A stretch of 34,509 bases of DNA from an uncultured Bacteroidales bacterium (lineage in GTDB: Bacteria; Bacteroidota; Bacteroidia; Bacteroidales; Muribaculaceae), in assembly GCA_947176235.1 (NCBI GenBank), contig CAMWPM010000022.1, forward strand, positions 1-34,509, in the 5' to 3' direction. Of the stretch, positions 6,994 through 15,828 are shown in pieces (position 1 is the stretch's first letter; the number at the start of each line of letters is the position of its first letter). The notes under the pieces are model-generated. The model saw only the letters and a program-made list of their open reading frames with translations. It did not search any database and had not been told where the DNA came from. The translations under genes were made by a program, and so were the position numbers.

Positions 6994-7008
6994 TGACCGA
7001 CGTATTTT

Positions 7009-8394
7009 TTACGACGTTCTCGTCTGCCATCCACCGCCAAGCACTTTATAGAGATTGATCAGCGCGAAATATTCATCCCTCAGTGCATTGCTCACCCCTA
7101 TCTGAGCTTCGAAATAACGACGCTGGGCATCAAGCACATCGAGATAGTTGAGCGAACCGGCTCTGTACTGCAGTGTGGCGAGTCGGACGTATTTGCCTGT
7201 GGCATCCCTCAGTTCCATCTTAAGGGCAGTGCTTTCATGCACCTTGCTGTAGGTGGTGATCGCGTCACTCACCTCCGTGAAGGCGGTCAGTACGGATTGC
7301 TCGTAGGCATAACGAGCCTGGTCATAAGCGGCAATGGCTGCCTTGTACTTCCGTTTCTTTTTACCGAAGTCAAATATCGTTCCTCCGATGTTGCCTAAGA
7401 CGTAGGTGAACGGCGACTCGAAAAACTTCACCAGCCCGTCATTTTCCCACCCGGCGGAAAGGTTGATTTTCAGCGAGGGGAAGCGGTTGGCATAGTTGAG
7501 TCCGACGCCTGCCATAGCCGACGCCAGGCGTTGCTCGGCGGCTCTGACGTCGGGGCGCCGCTCAAGCAGCTGCGACGGGACACCCACGGGCAGTTCCTCC
7601 GGAAGCTGGACGTTGAGAAATAGCGTGCCCCGGTGCAGATCGTCGCTCGGGAGCTCCCCCATCAGTAGCGTGAGGGCATTGCTCACCACTGAGATCTGTC
7701 GCTCGAGATTAGGCACCAGAGATGCTGTGGAAGCATACTCCACCTTTGCCTGCTGATAGACGGTCTCCGATGTCAGTCCTCCCTCGAATCTCAGTTTTGC
7801 CTGCTTCAGCGCCTCCTCACGCGTGATGAGAGTCTGTCTGACGATGGCAAGCTCATTGTCAAGTGCCATCAGCCGGAAGTAAGCCGTGGCTGCCTCAGCT
7901 ACGAGAGTCATCTGCATGGCTCGCAGATCCTCCACCGACGCCCTGTACGTCGCCGCGCTTTCCTTCCTTGCCCATGACATTGCGCCCCAGAGGTTCACCT
8001 CCCAGCCGAGCGTGAATTTCAGGTCAGTCTCGGGATCGGTCTTTTCCTCGCCGCCGCGATAGCGGTTGGTTTCGTAGTCACCGCCCGCTATTCCGCTCAG
8101 CGTCGGGAGCATGTTCACCTTCTCCATGTTGTAGAGCTGGCGTAGTTCCTCCACCCTCGCTCCCGCCTTCAGGAAGTTGCGGTTGTGGGCGAGGGTCTTC
8201 TCGATTACATTGCACAGCGTGGAGTCGGCATAGTAGCGCCACCACTCCATGTCGGCAATCGAGGCTGTATCGGGCCACGCTTCTGCCGTGAAGCGCTCGG
8301 GCACAGCTGTATTGGCACCCGTCAGGTTTTTCACTCCCGAGCACGAGGCGACTGTCAGTCCGACTGTCAGTAATATGATTGAAGCTGATTTCAT
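7009..8394 (-). CDS. RND outer-membrane channel lipoprotein (OprM/TolC-like)
   Basis: This 461-residue protein is the outer-membrane factor of an efflux system. The N-terminus has a signal peptide with a lipobox ending at C18 (TVASC). Two outer-membrane efflux-protein (OEP) repeats follow. The coiled-coil helices are visible as long Ala/Glu/Gln/Leu stretches, and the NodT-family phrases LLERRPDVRAAEQRLASAMA and NYLDVLDAQRRYFEAQ are present. It would form a trimeric channel through the outer membrane and periplasm for the pump encoded upstream. Its ATG overlaps the pump stop codon (ATGA, 4 bases), so it is the third gene of the operon. Length is normal for the family. Confidence 0.95.
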   Translation of the reverse strand: MKSASIILLTVGLTVASCSGVKNLTGANTAVPERFTAEAWPDTASIADMEWWRYYADSTLCNVIEKTLAHNRNFLKAGARVEELRQLYNMEKVNMLPTLSGIAGGDYETNRYRGGEEKTDPETDLKFTLGWEVNLWGAMSWARKESAATYRASVEDLRAMQMTLVAEAATAYFRLMALDNELAIVRQTLITREEALKQAKLRFEGGLTSETVYQQAKVEYASTASLVPNLERQISVVSNALTLLMGELPSDDLHRGTLFLNVQLPEELPVGVPSQLLERRPDVRAAEQRLASAMAGVGLNYANRFPSLKINLSAGWENDGLVKFFESPFTYVLGNIGGTIFDFGKKKRKYKAAIAAYDQARYAYEQSVLTAFTEVSDAITTYSKVHESTALKMELRDATGKYVRLATLQYRAGSLNYLDVLDAQRRYFEAQIGVSNALRDEYFALINLYKVLGGGWQTRTS

Positions 8395-11300
8395 TTCTCA
8401 GTCTTTGGTTTTTTGGTTGACAATTTTTCGGTCAGTCGTTCGATCATCACAAAGAAGAACGGCACGAACACGATGCCGGCGGTGATAGCAACGAGCATCC
8501 CGAAGAACACTCCCGTGCCGATGTCGCGGCGGGCTGCCGAGCCAGGTCCCGTGGCAACGAGAAGCGGCAGAAGTCCGAGCATGAAAGCGAGCGATGTCAT
8601 CACGATCGGGCGGAAGCGCAGGCGCGCTGCCGTAAGGGCTGCACTCACGGCATCGGCTCCCTTCTCCACCTCTTCCTTCGCAAACTCCACGATCAGGATG
8701 GCATTCTTTGCCACAAGTCCCACGAGCATCACAAGTCCTATCTGGAAGTACACATTATTTTCCAGCCCGCACACCCAGATGCCGAGATAGGCGCCGAGAC
8801 CCGCCACCGGAAGCGACAGTATGACGGCAAGAGGCACAGTCCAGCTCTCGTAGAGTGCAGCGAGGAAGAGAAACACGAAGATGAAAGCCAGTCCGATCAC
8901 CATGGCGGTGTTGCCTCCGCCATGCTTTTCCTGATACGAAAGTCCGCTCCACTCCACACCTATGTTGTCGGGAAGCTTCTCCCTCACTATCTTTTCAAGC
9001 GTAGCCATAGCCTGTCCGGTGCTGTAGCCGTTGCCTGCCTGACCGGAGACGGTGGCTGAGTTGAACATGTTGAAGCGCGACACCGTGCCTGGACCCGTGG
9101 TGTAATGCGACGATCCCAGCGACGAGATCGGCACCATCGACCCGTTGGATGCTCTCACGAAAAATAGGTTCATGTTGTCGCGGCGCGAGCGGTAATCAGC
9201 CTCAGCCTGAATGTAGACGCGGTAGATGCGGTTGAACATGTTGAAGTCGTTGACGTAGATCGATCCTGTGAAAGCCTTCATCGTCGAGAAGATGTCGGAC
9301 ACCGGTATGCCTTGCATTTTGGCACGGTCACGGTCCACCTGGAAGTAGAGCTGCGGTATATCCGCCTGCATCGACGTCGACAGTCCCGCTATCTGGGGCG
9401 CATTTCCGGCATACTTTTTCAGGGTGTCCACTGCCTGCTGCAGATCCTCGTACGTCGCATCGGCTTTTGCCTCAAGCACCATCTCGAATCCACCCGACGT
9501 TCCCAGCCCGGGCACTACGGCGGGCATGAACACATAGACCTTGCTCTCGGGATATTCCGACAGGTCGCGGCGTATGCGGTCGGCTGTCACCTTGATATTG
9601 TCATCCTTCCGCTCGTCCCACGGTTTGAGGATCACTGTCAATGCCACGTGAGCGGGATTCGTTCCCACGCGGGGCGACGAGCCGGTCACGTTAAGCACGT
9701 AGTCCACATTCTCGTCAGCCATAAGGTAGGTCATCGCACGCTCCGCCACCTCGCGGCTTCTTTCGATGGTGGCGCCCTCGGGCAGTTCGAGCTCCACGGT
9801 GAAATATCCCTGGTCTTCCTGCGACATGAAGCTCGTCGGAAGGAAATAATTGAGCACCGCTATCATGACCATCGCACCGCCAAAAATCCCCCACATCGCC
9901 TTCGGATGACTCACGGCACGGCTGATCATGCGGCAATAGAATTTGTTGCCCTTCGACAGCCACAGGTTGATCAGCCGGAAAAGTCTCGCCTTTCTTTCGC
10001 GGGTATTTTCGGGACGTAGAATCCTGGAGCACATTACGGGCGACAGGGTAAGCGCCACAACCGTCGAGATGATCACCGACACGGCGATCGTGATGGTGAA
10101 CTGGCGGTAAAGCTCTCCGGTGATACCGGGCAGGAAGCTGACGGGCACGAACACCGCGCAGAGCACGAGCGACATCGCCACAAGCGCGCTCCCCAGATTT
10201 TTCATCGCCGCCACCGTAGCATCCTTCGCTCCCAGTTTCCGTGCCTTCATGATGCGGTCCACGTTTTCCACCACAACTATGGCATCATCCACCACTATGC
10301 CGATGGCAAGTATCAGACCAAGCAGTGTCAGCATGTTGAGCGAGAATCCGAAGGCGAGCATCACTCCGAAAGTGCCGATAAGCGAGATCGGCACCGCGAT
10401 CACCGGGATCACCGTGGCTCGCCAGTTCTGCAGCGACAGGAACACGACGATGATCACCAGAGCCAGAGCCTCGAAGAACGTGCGGTACACGTGGTGAATC
10501 GACTCCGAGATGTACGTCGTCATGTCAAACGGTATGTTGTACGAAATTCCCTCGGGGAAGCCCTTCGAAATCGTCTCCATTTCCTTCTTCACTGCGTCAG
10601 CCACATCCACGGCATTGGCGCCGGGGAGCATGAAGATGTTGAGCACTGCGGCGTTAGCCTTGTTGATTCCGCTCTCTGTCGAATAGCTCTGCGCTTCGAG
10701 CGACACTCTCGCCACATCTTTAAGGCGGATGATCGAGCCGTCGGCTGCGGCTCTTATCACTATGTCCTCGAATTCCGTCACCGACGACAGGCGACCCCTG
10801 GCTATGATCGGCATCGTGACGTCAACGTCCTTTGCCGGAGCCTGACCCAATGCGCCGGCTGCCGACTCTCGGTTCTGATCCTTCAGCGCGCTCTGGATAT
10901 CCTGCACCGTCAGTCCGAGGTCAGCTAATTTGTCGGGCGACACCCATATCTGCATGGCATAGTAGCGGCCACCCACCGAACTGACGCTGCCCACTCCGGG
11001 GATGCGGCGAAGCGGATCCACCACGTTGAGCGTCGTGTAGTTGCTGAGGTACACTTCGTCAAACTTCGGGTCGTCCGACGAAATCGTGATTGTCATCAGC
11101 TTGCTGACCGTCTCTTTCGACACCGAGATACCGTTCTGCACCACTTCCGCCGGAAGTCGTGACTCGGCTTTCTTCACACGGTTCTGGATGTCGACGGCGG
11201 CAAGTTCCGGATCTGTATCTGCGTCAAAGGTCACGAGCGCGGAGAATCCTCCGGTGTTGGAGCTCGTCGACGACATGTAGATCATGCCCGGCGTTCCGTT

Positions 11301-11510
11301 CAGTTCCTGTTCGATCGGAGTGGCTACCGCTTGGGTCACCGTCTGTGCGTCCGCTCCGGGATAGGAAGCAGTCACCCTCACCACCGGAGGCACGATGTCA
11401 GGGTACTGGTCCACCGGAAGCAGGATCAGCGCGATCGTTCCCACCATCACTATCACGATCGAGATCACGATCGAGAACACCGGATGGCTGATGAAATAAT
11501 TATCCTTCAT
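8391..11510 (-). CDS. RND efflux pump, HAE1 (AcrB-like) family
   Basis: This is a proton-driven inner-membrane drug or solute exporter of 1039 residues when started at MKDNYFISHPVF, the usual start of the family. The frame is open for 12 more codons upstream, but that would lengthen the overlap with the adaptor gene from 11 to 47 bases and adds only a basic segment. Key features are the N-terminal TM helix, two large periplasmic porter loops, the proton-relay Asp pair in GIVVDDAIVVVENV at D408-D409, and the relay Lys in GLVAKNAILIVEFA in the second half. The length is as expected. It is preceded by the adaptor and followed by the channel gene. Substrates are likely hydrophobic compounds such as bile acids or drugs, but that is inferred from the family. 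Confidence 0.97.
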   Translation of the reverse strand: MKDNYFISHPVFSIVISIVIVMVGTIALILLPVDQYPDIVPPVVRVTASYPGADAQTVTQAVATPIEQELNGTPGMIYMSSTSSNTGGFSALVTFDADTDPELAAVDIQNRVKKAESRLPAEVVQNGISVSKETVSKLMTITISSDDPKFDEVYLSNYTTLNVVDPLRRIPGVGSVSSVGGRYYAMQIWVSPDKLADLGLTVQDIQSALKDQNRESAAGALGQAPAKDVDVTMPIIARGRLSSVTEFEDIVIRAAADGSIIRLKDVARVSLEAQSYSTESGINKANAAVLNIFMLPGANAVDVADAVKKEMETISKGFPEGISYNIPFDMTTYISESIHHVYRTFFEALALVIIVVFLSLQNWRATVIPVIAVPISLIGTFGVMLAFGFSLNMLTLLGLILAIGIVVDDAIVVVENVDRIMKARKLGAKDATVAAMKNLGSALVAMSLVLCAVFVPVSFLPGITGELYRQFTITIAVSVIISTVVALTLSPVMCSRILRPENTRERKARLFRLINLWLSKGNKFYCRMISRAVSHPKAMWGIFGGAMVMIAVLNYFLPTSFMSQEDQGYFTVELELPEGATIERSREVAERAMTYLMADENVDYVLNVTGSSPRVGTNPAHVALTVILKPWDERKDDNIKVTADRIRRDLSEYPESKVYVFMPAVVPGLGTSGGFEMVLEAKADATYEDLQQAVDTLKKYAGNAPQIAGLSTSMQADIPQLYFQVDRDRAKMQGIPVSDIFSTMKAFTGSIYVNDFNMFNRIYRVYIQAEADYRSRRDNMNLFFVRASNGSMVPISSLGSSHYTTGPGTVSRFNMFNSATVSGQAGNGYSTGQAMATLEKIVREKLPDNIGVEWSGLSYQEKHGGGNTAMVIGLAFIFVFLFLAALYESWTVPLAVILSLPVAGLGAYLGIWVCGLENNVYFQIGLVMLVGLVAKNAILIVEFAKEEVEKGADAVSAALTAARLRFRPIVMTSLAFMLGLLPLLVATGPGSAARRDIGTGVFFGMLVAITAGIVFVPFFFVMIERLTEKLSTKKPKTEK

Positions 11511-12747
11511 TTCCCGTGCCCTCCGCGCTCTCTTCTGTTTTTTCACTGCGTGCTGCCACGGGTTTCACTTTCATGCCGTGGGTCAGCTTGTGTATGCCTT
11601 CCACCACTATATGTTCGCCCGGTGCCAGTCCGCGTTCCACCACAACTTCGTTCCCCATCTCGGGACCTGTCTCGATGAAGCGCTTTTCCGCCACGCTGTC
11701 GGATCTCACCACATATATGTAAGCTCCTCCCTTCTCTATCACCATTGCTTTCACCGGCACCTTGATCGCATCCTCGCGCACGTCAAGAAGCACATTCACT
11801 TTCGTGAACTCGCCAGGCAGAAGATTATGGTCGGGATTCGGCATTTCGGCTCTTACGGAGAATGTACCCGTCTTCGGATCGACCTGCGGATCCGCAAAGT
11901 CCACCAGCCCCTGGAAGGGATACACCGTGCCGTCGGGCAGCGTGATGGTGACGAATGAATCCCACTTGGTGCTGTCGTTCTGCGTCCCGAGGTTCACGTT
12001 TCGCTCCTTGCTTTTAAGATAGTCGAGGGCGGTCATCGAGAAATCCACCCTCACCGTGTCACTCTTCACGATGGTGGCGAGCAGGGATTTGCCGCTCGAC
12101 GGACCCACGAGTGTCCCGATGTCGGCTACTCGCTCCGAAATATATCCCGAGATTGGCGAACTCACCCGGGTGTAACCCAGCGTAAGCTCAGCTTGCGTTA
12201 GGTTTGCCTGACTCACGGTCACTTCGGCTTTCGCGCTCTCATAAGCGGCTATGGCATCGTCAAGATCAAGCTGAGATGCCGCATTCTGCTCGTAAAGCGG
12301 ACGGATGCGGTTGAGATCGCGCTCAGCCTTCTGATAGATTGCCTTTGCCTTGTTAAGCTGTGCCTTAGCTTTCTCCACATGAGCTTGGTAGAGCTTCGGA
12401 TCGATCACGAAAAGAGTCTGCCCCTTCTTTATGTACGACCCCTCCTTGAAAAGCATGCTTTCCAGATACCCCTCCACCCGAGCGTGCACCTCCACGAATT
12501 GCTGTGCACGGATTCTGCCCACATATTCGCCGTAGAGTTTCACGTCATCGGCTGTCACGGATTCCACTTCCACCGTAGGATAGTCTGTTGCAACAGGTTT
12601 TTTCCTGAAAATGAAGTAACCGATGACGGCAATTATTACACAACCTGCCGCTATGGCAGCTGTCATGATGCGTTTGCGGGATTTTTGCGCAACTGTCCTG
12701 CTCTGTTTTGCAGTTACGGCGGAGTTCGGGGATTTTCGTGTAAGCAT
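11500..12747 (-). CDS. RND periplasmic adaptor (membrane fusion protein)
   Basis: This 415-residue adaptor links the pump to the outer-membrane channel. The chosen start is MLTRKSPNS at 12747. The frame opens 12 codons earlier, at 12783, but that stretch looks like leader. A basic N-terminus is followed by one TM helix at about residues 28-46, so the protein is membrane-anchored by a helix rather than by a lipid as in AcrA. The barrel-sandwich (lipoyl) halves flank a helical hairpin (AKAQLNKAKAIYQKAERDL and later AYESAKAEVTVSQANL). The beta-barrel and membrane-proximal domains follow, including the family phrase LGYTRVSSPISGYISER. It is the first gene of the operon and overlaps the pump gene by 11 bases. 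Confidence 0.95.
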   Translation of the reverse strand: MLTRKSPNSAVTAKQSRTVAQKSRKRIMTAAIAAGCVIIAVIGYFIFRKKPVATDYPTVEVESVTADDVKLYGEYVGRIRAQQFVEVHARVEGYLESMLFKEGSYIKKGQTLFVIDPKLYQAHVEKAKAQLNKAKAIYQKAERDLNRIRPLYEQNAASQLDLDDAIAAYESAKAEVTVSQANLTQAELTLGYTRVSSPISGYISERVADIGTLVGPSSGKSLLATIVKSDTVRVDFSMTALDYLKSKERNVNLGTQNDSTKWDSFVTITLPDGTVYPFQGLVDFADPQVDPKTGTFSVRAEMPNPDHNLLPGEFTKVNVLLDVREDAIKVPVKAMVIEKGGAYIYVVRSDSVAEKRFIETGPEMGNEVVVERGLAPGEHIVVEGIHKLTHGMKVKPVAARSEKTEESAEGTGNEG

Positions 12748-12915
12748 TTGAAGTAGTGATGAGTAAGCTGATGGAGTGTACAAAGGACCGTTTTTGGTTG
12801 TCCTCGCCTATAACTTCCAACACATTCATCACCGTTATTGTTGACTTCTCAATTGTTTTTAATTTGTCGTTTCGGCTTAAAAGAGATTTCTTCTCTGCCT
12901 CAACCAATTTTTTTG

Positions 12916-12923
12916 TATCTTTG
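12916..12923 (+). promoter_or_regulatory. -7 element for ispD-recG
   Basis: TATCTTTG matches TAnnTTTG exactly and ends 33 bases before the ispD start codon. The -33 element is not clear. The 209-base divergent region between the RND adaptor and ispD holds no other obvious element. The adaptor side shows only an imperfect CCTTTG at 12786-12781. Confidence 0.6.
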
Positions 12924-12956
12924 TGTGATATAATCAATCTGTCGATTTTTTAACCC

Positions 12957-13709
12957 ATGTCATCCACTCCCGCAACTTCCGCTCCCGCCTCCTTCAGTCG
13001 TGTCGCAGTAGTCATTGTGGCAGGGGGCACCGGCAACCGATTCGGCGCATCACTCCCCAAGCAATATTGCCTTCTTGACGGCAAACCCGTTCTGGCGCAC
13101 ACTCTCGAAGCGTTCCGTTCCGCTCTCCCGGGCGCCCGTATCGTCACGGTCGTAAGCCGTGAGATGGAAGATTTTTGGCGCGTAATGTGCAAGGAGGCTC
13201 TCGACATTGATCCGGGTGAACTGGTGCATGGAGGCTCGTCACGTTGGGAATCCACCGGAAATGCCCTCGACACTCTTGATCCCGCCGATTTCGATATCGT
13301 TCTCGTCCACGACGGCGCACGCCCTCTCCCATCTCCCTCCCTAATCCGCGCTGTGATTGAGAAAGCCTCCGACCACGATGTCGACGGAGCTGTCCCTGCT
13401 GTCGCTGTCACCGACACTCTCCGGCTCATCACCGATCCCTCCACCGGAACATCCTCAGCGGTCGACCGTTCGCTCTATCGTGCCGTGCAGACCCCACAGG
13501 GTTTCCGCCTTGCCGATCTCAAGCGTGCATTTGCGCTTCCTTGGCGTCCCGATTTCACCGACGAGGCTTCGGTGATGACGATTGCGGGGATGAACCGCAT
13601 AGCTATGGTGGAAGGATCCCCCTTCAACATCAAGATCACCCACCCTGCCGACATTGAGATTGCATCCGTCTATCTCCGTCACATAGCATCCCCAGCCACC
13701 GACCGATGA
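12957..13709 (+). CDS. ispD: 2-C-methyl-D-erythritol 4-phosphate cytidylyltransferase
   Basis: IspD makes CDP-methylerythritol from MEP and CTP, the third step of the non-mevalonate isoprenoid pathway. The 250-residue protein has the nucleotide-binding segment VAGGTGNRFGASLPKQY at residues 21-37, with the essential Gly-rich loop, Arg and Lys. HDGARP follows near residue 120, then AVTDTLR, and the TPQGFR segment lies near residue 180. A Ser/Pro/Ala-rich extension of ~14 residues precedes the family core, making it slightly longer than the usual ~225-235. The stop codon overlaps the recG start by four bases (ATGA), so the two genes form an operon. Confidence 0.96.
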   Translation: MSSTPATSAPASFSRVAVVIVAGGTGNRFGASLPKQYCLLDGKPVLAHTLEAFRSALPGARIVTVVSREMEDFWRVMCKEALDIDPGELVHGGSSRWESTGNALDTLDPADFDIVLVHDGARPLPSPSLIRAVIEKASDHDVDGAVPAVAVTDTLRLITDPSTGTSSAVDRSLYRAVQTPQGFRLADLKRAFALPWRPDFTDEASVMTIAGMNRIAMVEGSPFNIKITHPADIEIASVYLRHIASPATDR

Positions 13710-15811
13710 GACGCCTGCGCGACTTAAATATTATGTACCTGAAAGGTGTCGGACCAGCCCGCGCCGAACTCTTCCGTAAGGAGCTTGGAATCGTCACCTA
13801 CCATGATCTCCTCCATCATTTCCCCTCCCACTACGTCGACCGCTCCCGATTCTACCGCATCGCCGACTTCCCGGATGGCGCTGATGCCGAGATGCCGGCT
13901 GCCGTGCAGGTACGTGGTCGTTTCGTCACGTTCACCACTCAAGGCGAGGGAGCAAAGAGGCGTCTTGTCGGACTCTTCACCGATGGCACCGCCACTATGG
14001 AGGTCGTGTGGTTTCAGCGCGTCAACGCAATCCGCGACGCCTACCGTCCCGGCACTGAATACGTCCTGTTCGGACGCCCCCAGATGTTCAACCGTCGCTG
14101 GAGCATGGTGCATCCCGAAGTCGATTCCCCAGCCAAAGCGGAAGCATCCACGGGGATGCGCGGCACGTATCCGCTGACCGACAAACTTCGCAATCGCGGT
14201 GTCACCTCACGCACCATCTTCAATCTCGTCACTGCCGCGCTCTCGCAGGTGACCGAAATGGTCGACCCACTCCCCCCATCTGTTGTCAGCCGCTACAATC
14301 TGATGTCGCTCACCGAAGCGCTCAACGCCATTCACAACCCGCGCTCGGCTGAGGAGCTTCAACGCGCCCGTCTTCGCCTGAAGTTTGAGGAGCTGTTCTT
14401 TCTGCAACTCAACATCCAGCGTTATTCCCGTACTCGCCGCAACGGCATAGCAGGCGTTCGCTTCACCCGCGTCGGGCAGTTCTTCAACATGTTCTACTCC
14501 ACCTGCCTCCCCTTCGAGCTGACCGACGCACAGAAGCGTGTGATCCGGGAGATTCGTGCCGACATGAACTCCGGGCGCCAGATGAATCGCCTCCTGCAAG
14601 GCGACGTGGGCAGTGGAAAGACTCTTGTGGCGCTAATGTGCATGCTCATCGCCATCGACAACGGCTATCAGGCGTGCCTGATGGCTCCTACAGAGATTCT
14701 TGCCACTCAGCACTACGAGACGCTTCGGTCAATGGCTGCCGCTATCGGTGTCAACATCCGCCTCCTCACCGGTTCCACCCGCAAGAAGGAGCGTGACGCC
14801 ATTCATGCTGCCTTAGAGGACGGATCGCTCCACATCCTTGTCGGCACACACGCCGTCATCGAGGACAACGTGCGTTTCCGAAGTCTCGGACTCGCCGTCA
14901 TCGACGAGCAGCACCGCTTTGGAGTCGTACAGCGCGCCCGGCTATGGAAGAAAAGCGAGATTCCCCCCCACGTCCTCGTCATGACGGCTACTCCCATCCC
15001 CCGCACCCTCGCCATGACCGTCTACGGCGACCTCGATGTGTCAGTCATCGACCGGCTACCACCGGGACGCAAGCCGATCACCACCCTTCTGCGTTTCGAC
15101 GCACAGCGTCAGCAGGTCTACCGCGCTCTCGGCAAGCAACTCGCCATGGGGCGGCAGGCTTATATAGTCTATCCCCTGATCGAGGAGAACGAAAAACTCG
15201 ATCTCCGGTCGCTCGAAGAAGGCTACGACCTCATCCGCGACACCTTCCCAAGTTATCGTGTGGCATTCGTCCACGGAAAGATGAAACCCTCCGAGAAGGA
15301 CTTTCAGATGCAGCTTTTCGCATCCGGGCAGGCTCATATTCTGGTCGCAACCACCGTAATTGAAGTCGGAGTCAACGTCCCCAACGCCTCCGTGATGATC
15401 ATCGAGAATGCCGAGCGCTTCGGACTCTCGCAGCTTCACCAGTTGCGTGGACGCGTCGGACGCGGTGCCGACCAGAGCTACTGCATCCTGATGTCGAAGT
15501 ACAAGATTGCCAAGGAGACACGCCGCCGGCTTGAAATCATGACCTCCACCACCGATGGATTTGTCGTGGCGGAGGCTGATCTGAAGATGCGCGGACCAGG
15601 CGACCTCGAAGGCACGCTCCAGAGCGGCATTCCGTTCGACCTCCACATCGCCAATCTCGCCACCGACGGACAGATCATTCAGCTGGCTCGTGATTCAGTC
15701 GACGCAATCCTTGATGACGATCCCGATCTCTCGCACCCCGAACACAAGGAAACGGAGCGCGAACTGAAAGCTCAATCCGCGCTCCGCATCGATTTCAGCC
15801 TTATCAGCTGA
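13706..15811 (+). CDS. recG: ATP-dependent DNA helicase RecG
   Basis: RecG remodels stalled forks and Holliday junctions. The 701-residue protein has the N-terminal wedge/OB domain (MYLKGVGPARAELFRKELG near residues 10-28, then the beta-rich region to ~140). The helicase core has Walker A GDVGSGKT at 299-306, DEQH at 400-403, the TATPIPRT motif III, and the C-terminal motifs ATTVIEVGVNVPNA and QLHQLRGRVGRG. The C-terminal TRG region includes DGFVVAEADLKMRGPGDLEGT. Length and motifs are normal and intact. It overlaps ispD by four bases. Its stop lies 17 bases from the convergent hutI stop with no obvious terminator between them. Confidence 0.98.
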   Translation: MRRLRDLNIMYLKGVGPARAELFRKELGIVTYHDLLHHFPSHYVDRSRFYRIADFPDGADAEMPAAVQVRGRFVTFTTQGEGAKRRLVGLFTDGTATMEVVWFQRVNAIRDAYRPGTEYVLFGRPQMFNRRWSMVHPEVDSPAKAEASTGMRGTYPLTDKLRNRGVTSRTIFNLVTAALSQVTEMVDPLPPSVVSRYNLMSLTEALNAIHNPRSAEELQRARLRLKFEELFFLQLNIQRYSRTRRNGIAGVRFTRVGQFFNMFYSTCLPFELTDAQKRVIREIRADMNSGRQMNRLLQGDVGSGKTLVALMCMLIAIDNGYQACLMAPTEILATQHYETLRSMAAAIGVNIRLLTGSTRKKERDAIHAALEDGSLHILVGTHAVIEDNVRFRSLGLAVIDEQHRFGVVQRARLWKKSEIPPHVLVMTATPIPRTLAMTVYGDLDVSVIDRLPPGRKPITTLLRFDAQRQQVYRALGKQLAMGRQAYIVYPLIEENEKLDLRSLEEGYDLIRDTFPSYRVAFVHGKMKPSEKDFQMQLFASGQAHILVATTVIEVGVNVPNASVMIIENAERFGLSQLHQLRGRVGRGADQSYCILMSKYKIAKETRRRLEIMTSTTDGFVVAEADLKMRGPGDLEGTLQSGIPFDLHIANLATDGQIIQLARDSVDAILDDDPDLSHPEHKETERELKAQSALRIDFSLIS

Positions 15812-15828
15812 ATCCTTTTTCATCTTTG

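Larger units (their letters stand above)
6648..7008. other. Structured intergenic region between folB and the RND operon
   Basis: This 361-base AT-rich stretch has no protein-like gene. Read on the minus strand it holds a hairpin close behind the RND operon (6958-6993), a promoter (6845-6875), a short transcript candidate ending in a hairpin with a T-tract (6768-6838), a second perfect hairpin (6732-6759) and a C8 tract (6672-6679) about 25 bases before the folB start. Confidence 0.7.

Noticed and set aside
9312-10019. A 235-codon plus-strand open frame opposite the RND pump
   Set aside because: It lies wholly inside the pump gene on the other strand, and its His/Arg-rich product shows no family resemblance.
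11500-12783. An antibiotic-specific identity for the RND pump (for example a named bme/mex system)
   Set aside because: The motifs prove the HAE1 family, but substrate and a specific gene name cannot be read from sequence alone.
12781-12788. GTCCTTTG as a -7 element for the RND operon on the minus strand
   Set aside because: It lacks the TA start of TAnnTTTG, and no -33 element lies at the right distance.
15812-15828. A terminator between the convergent recG and hutI genes
   Set aside because: The 17-base gap has a short T-run but no stem of any length.
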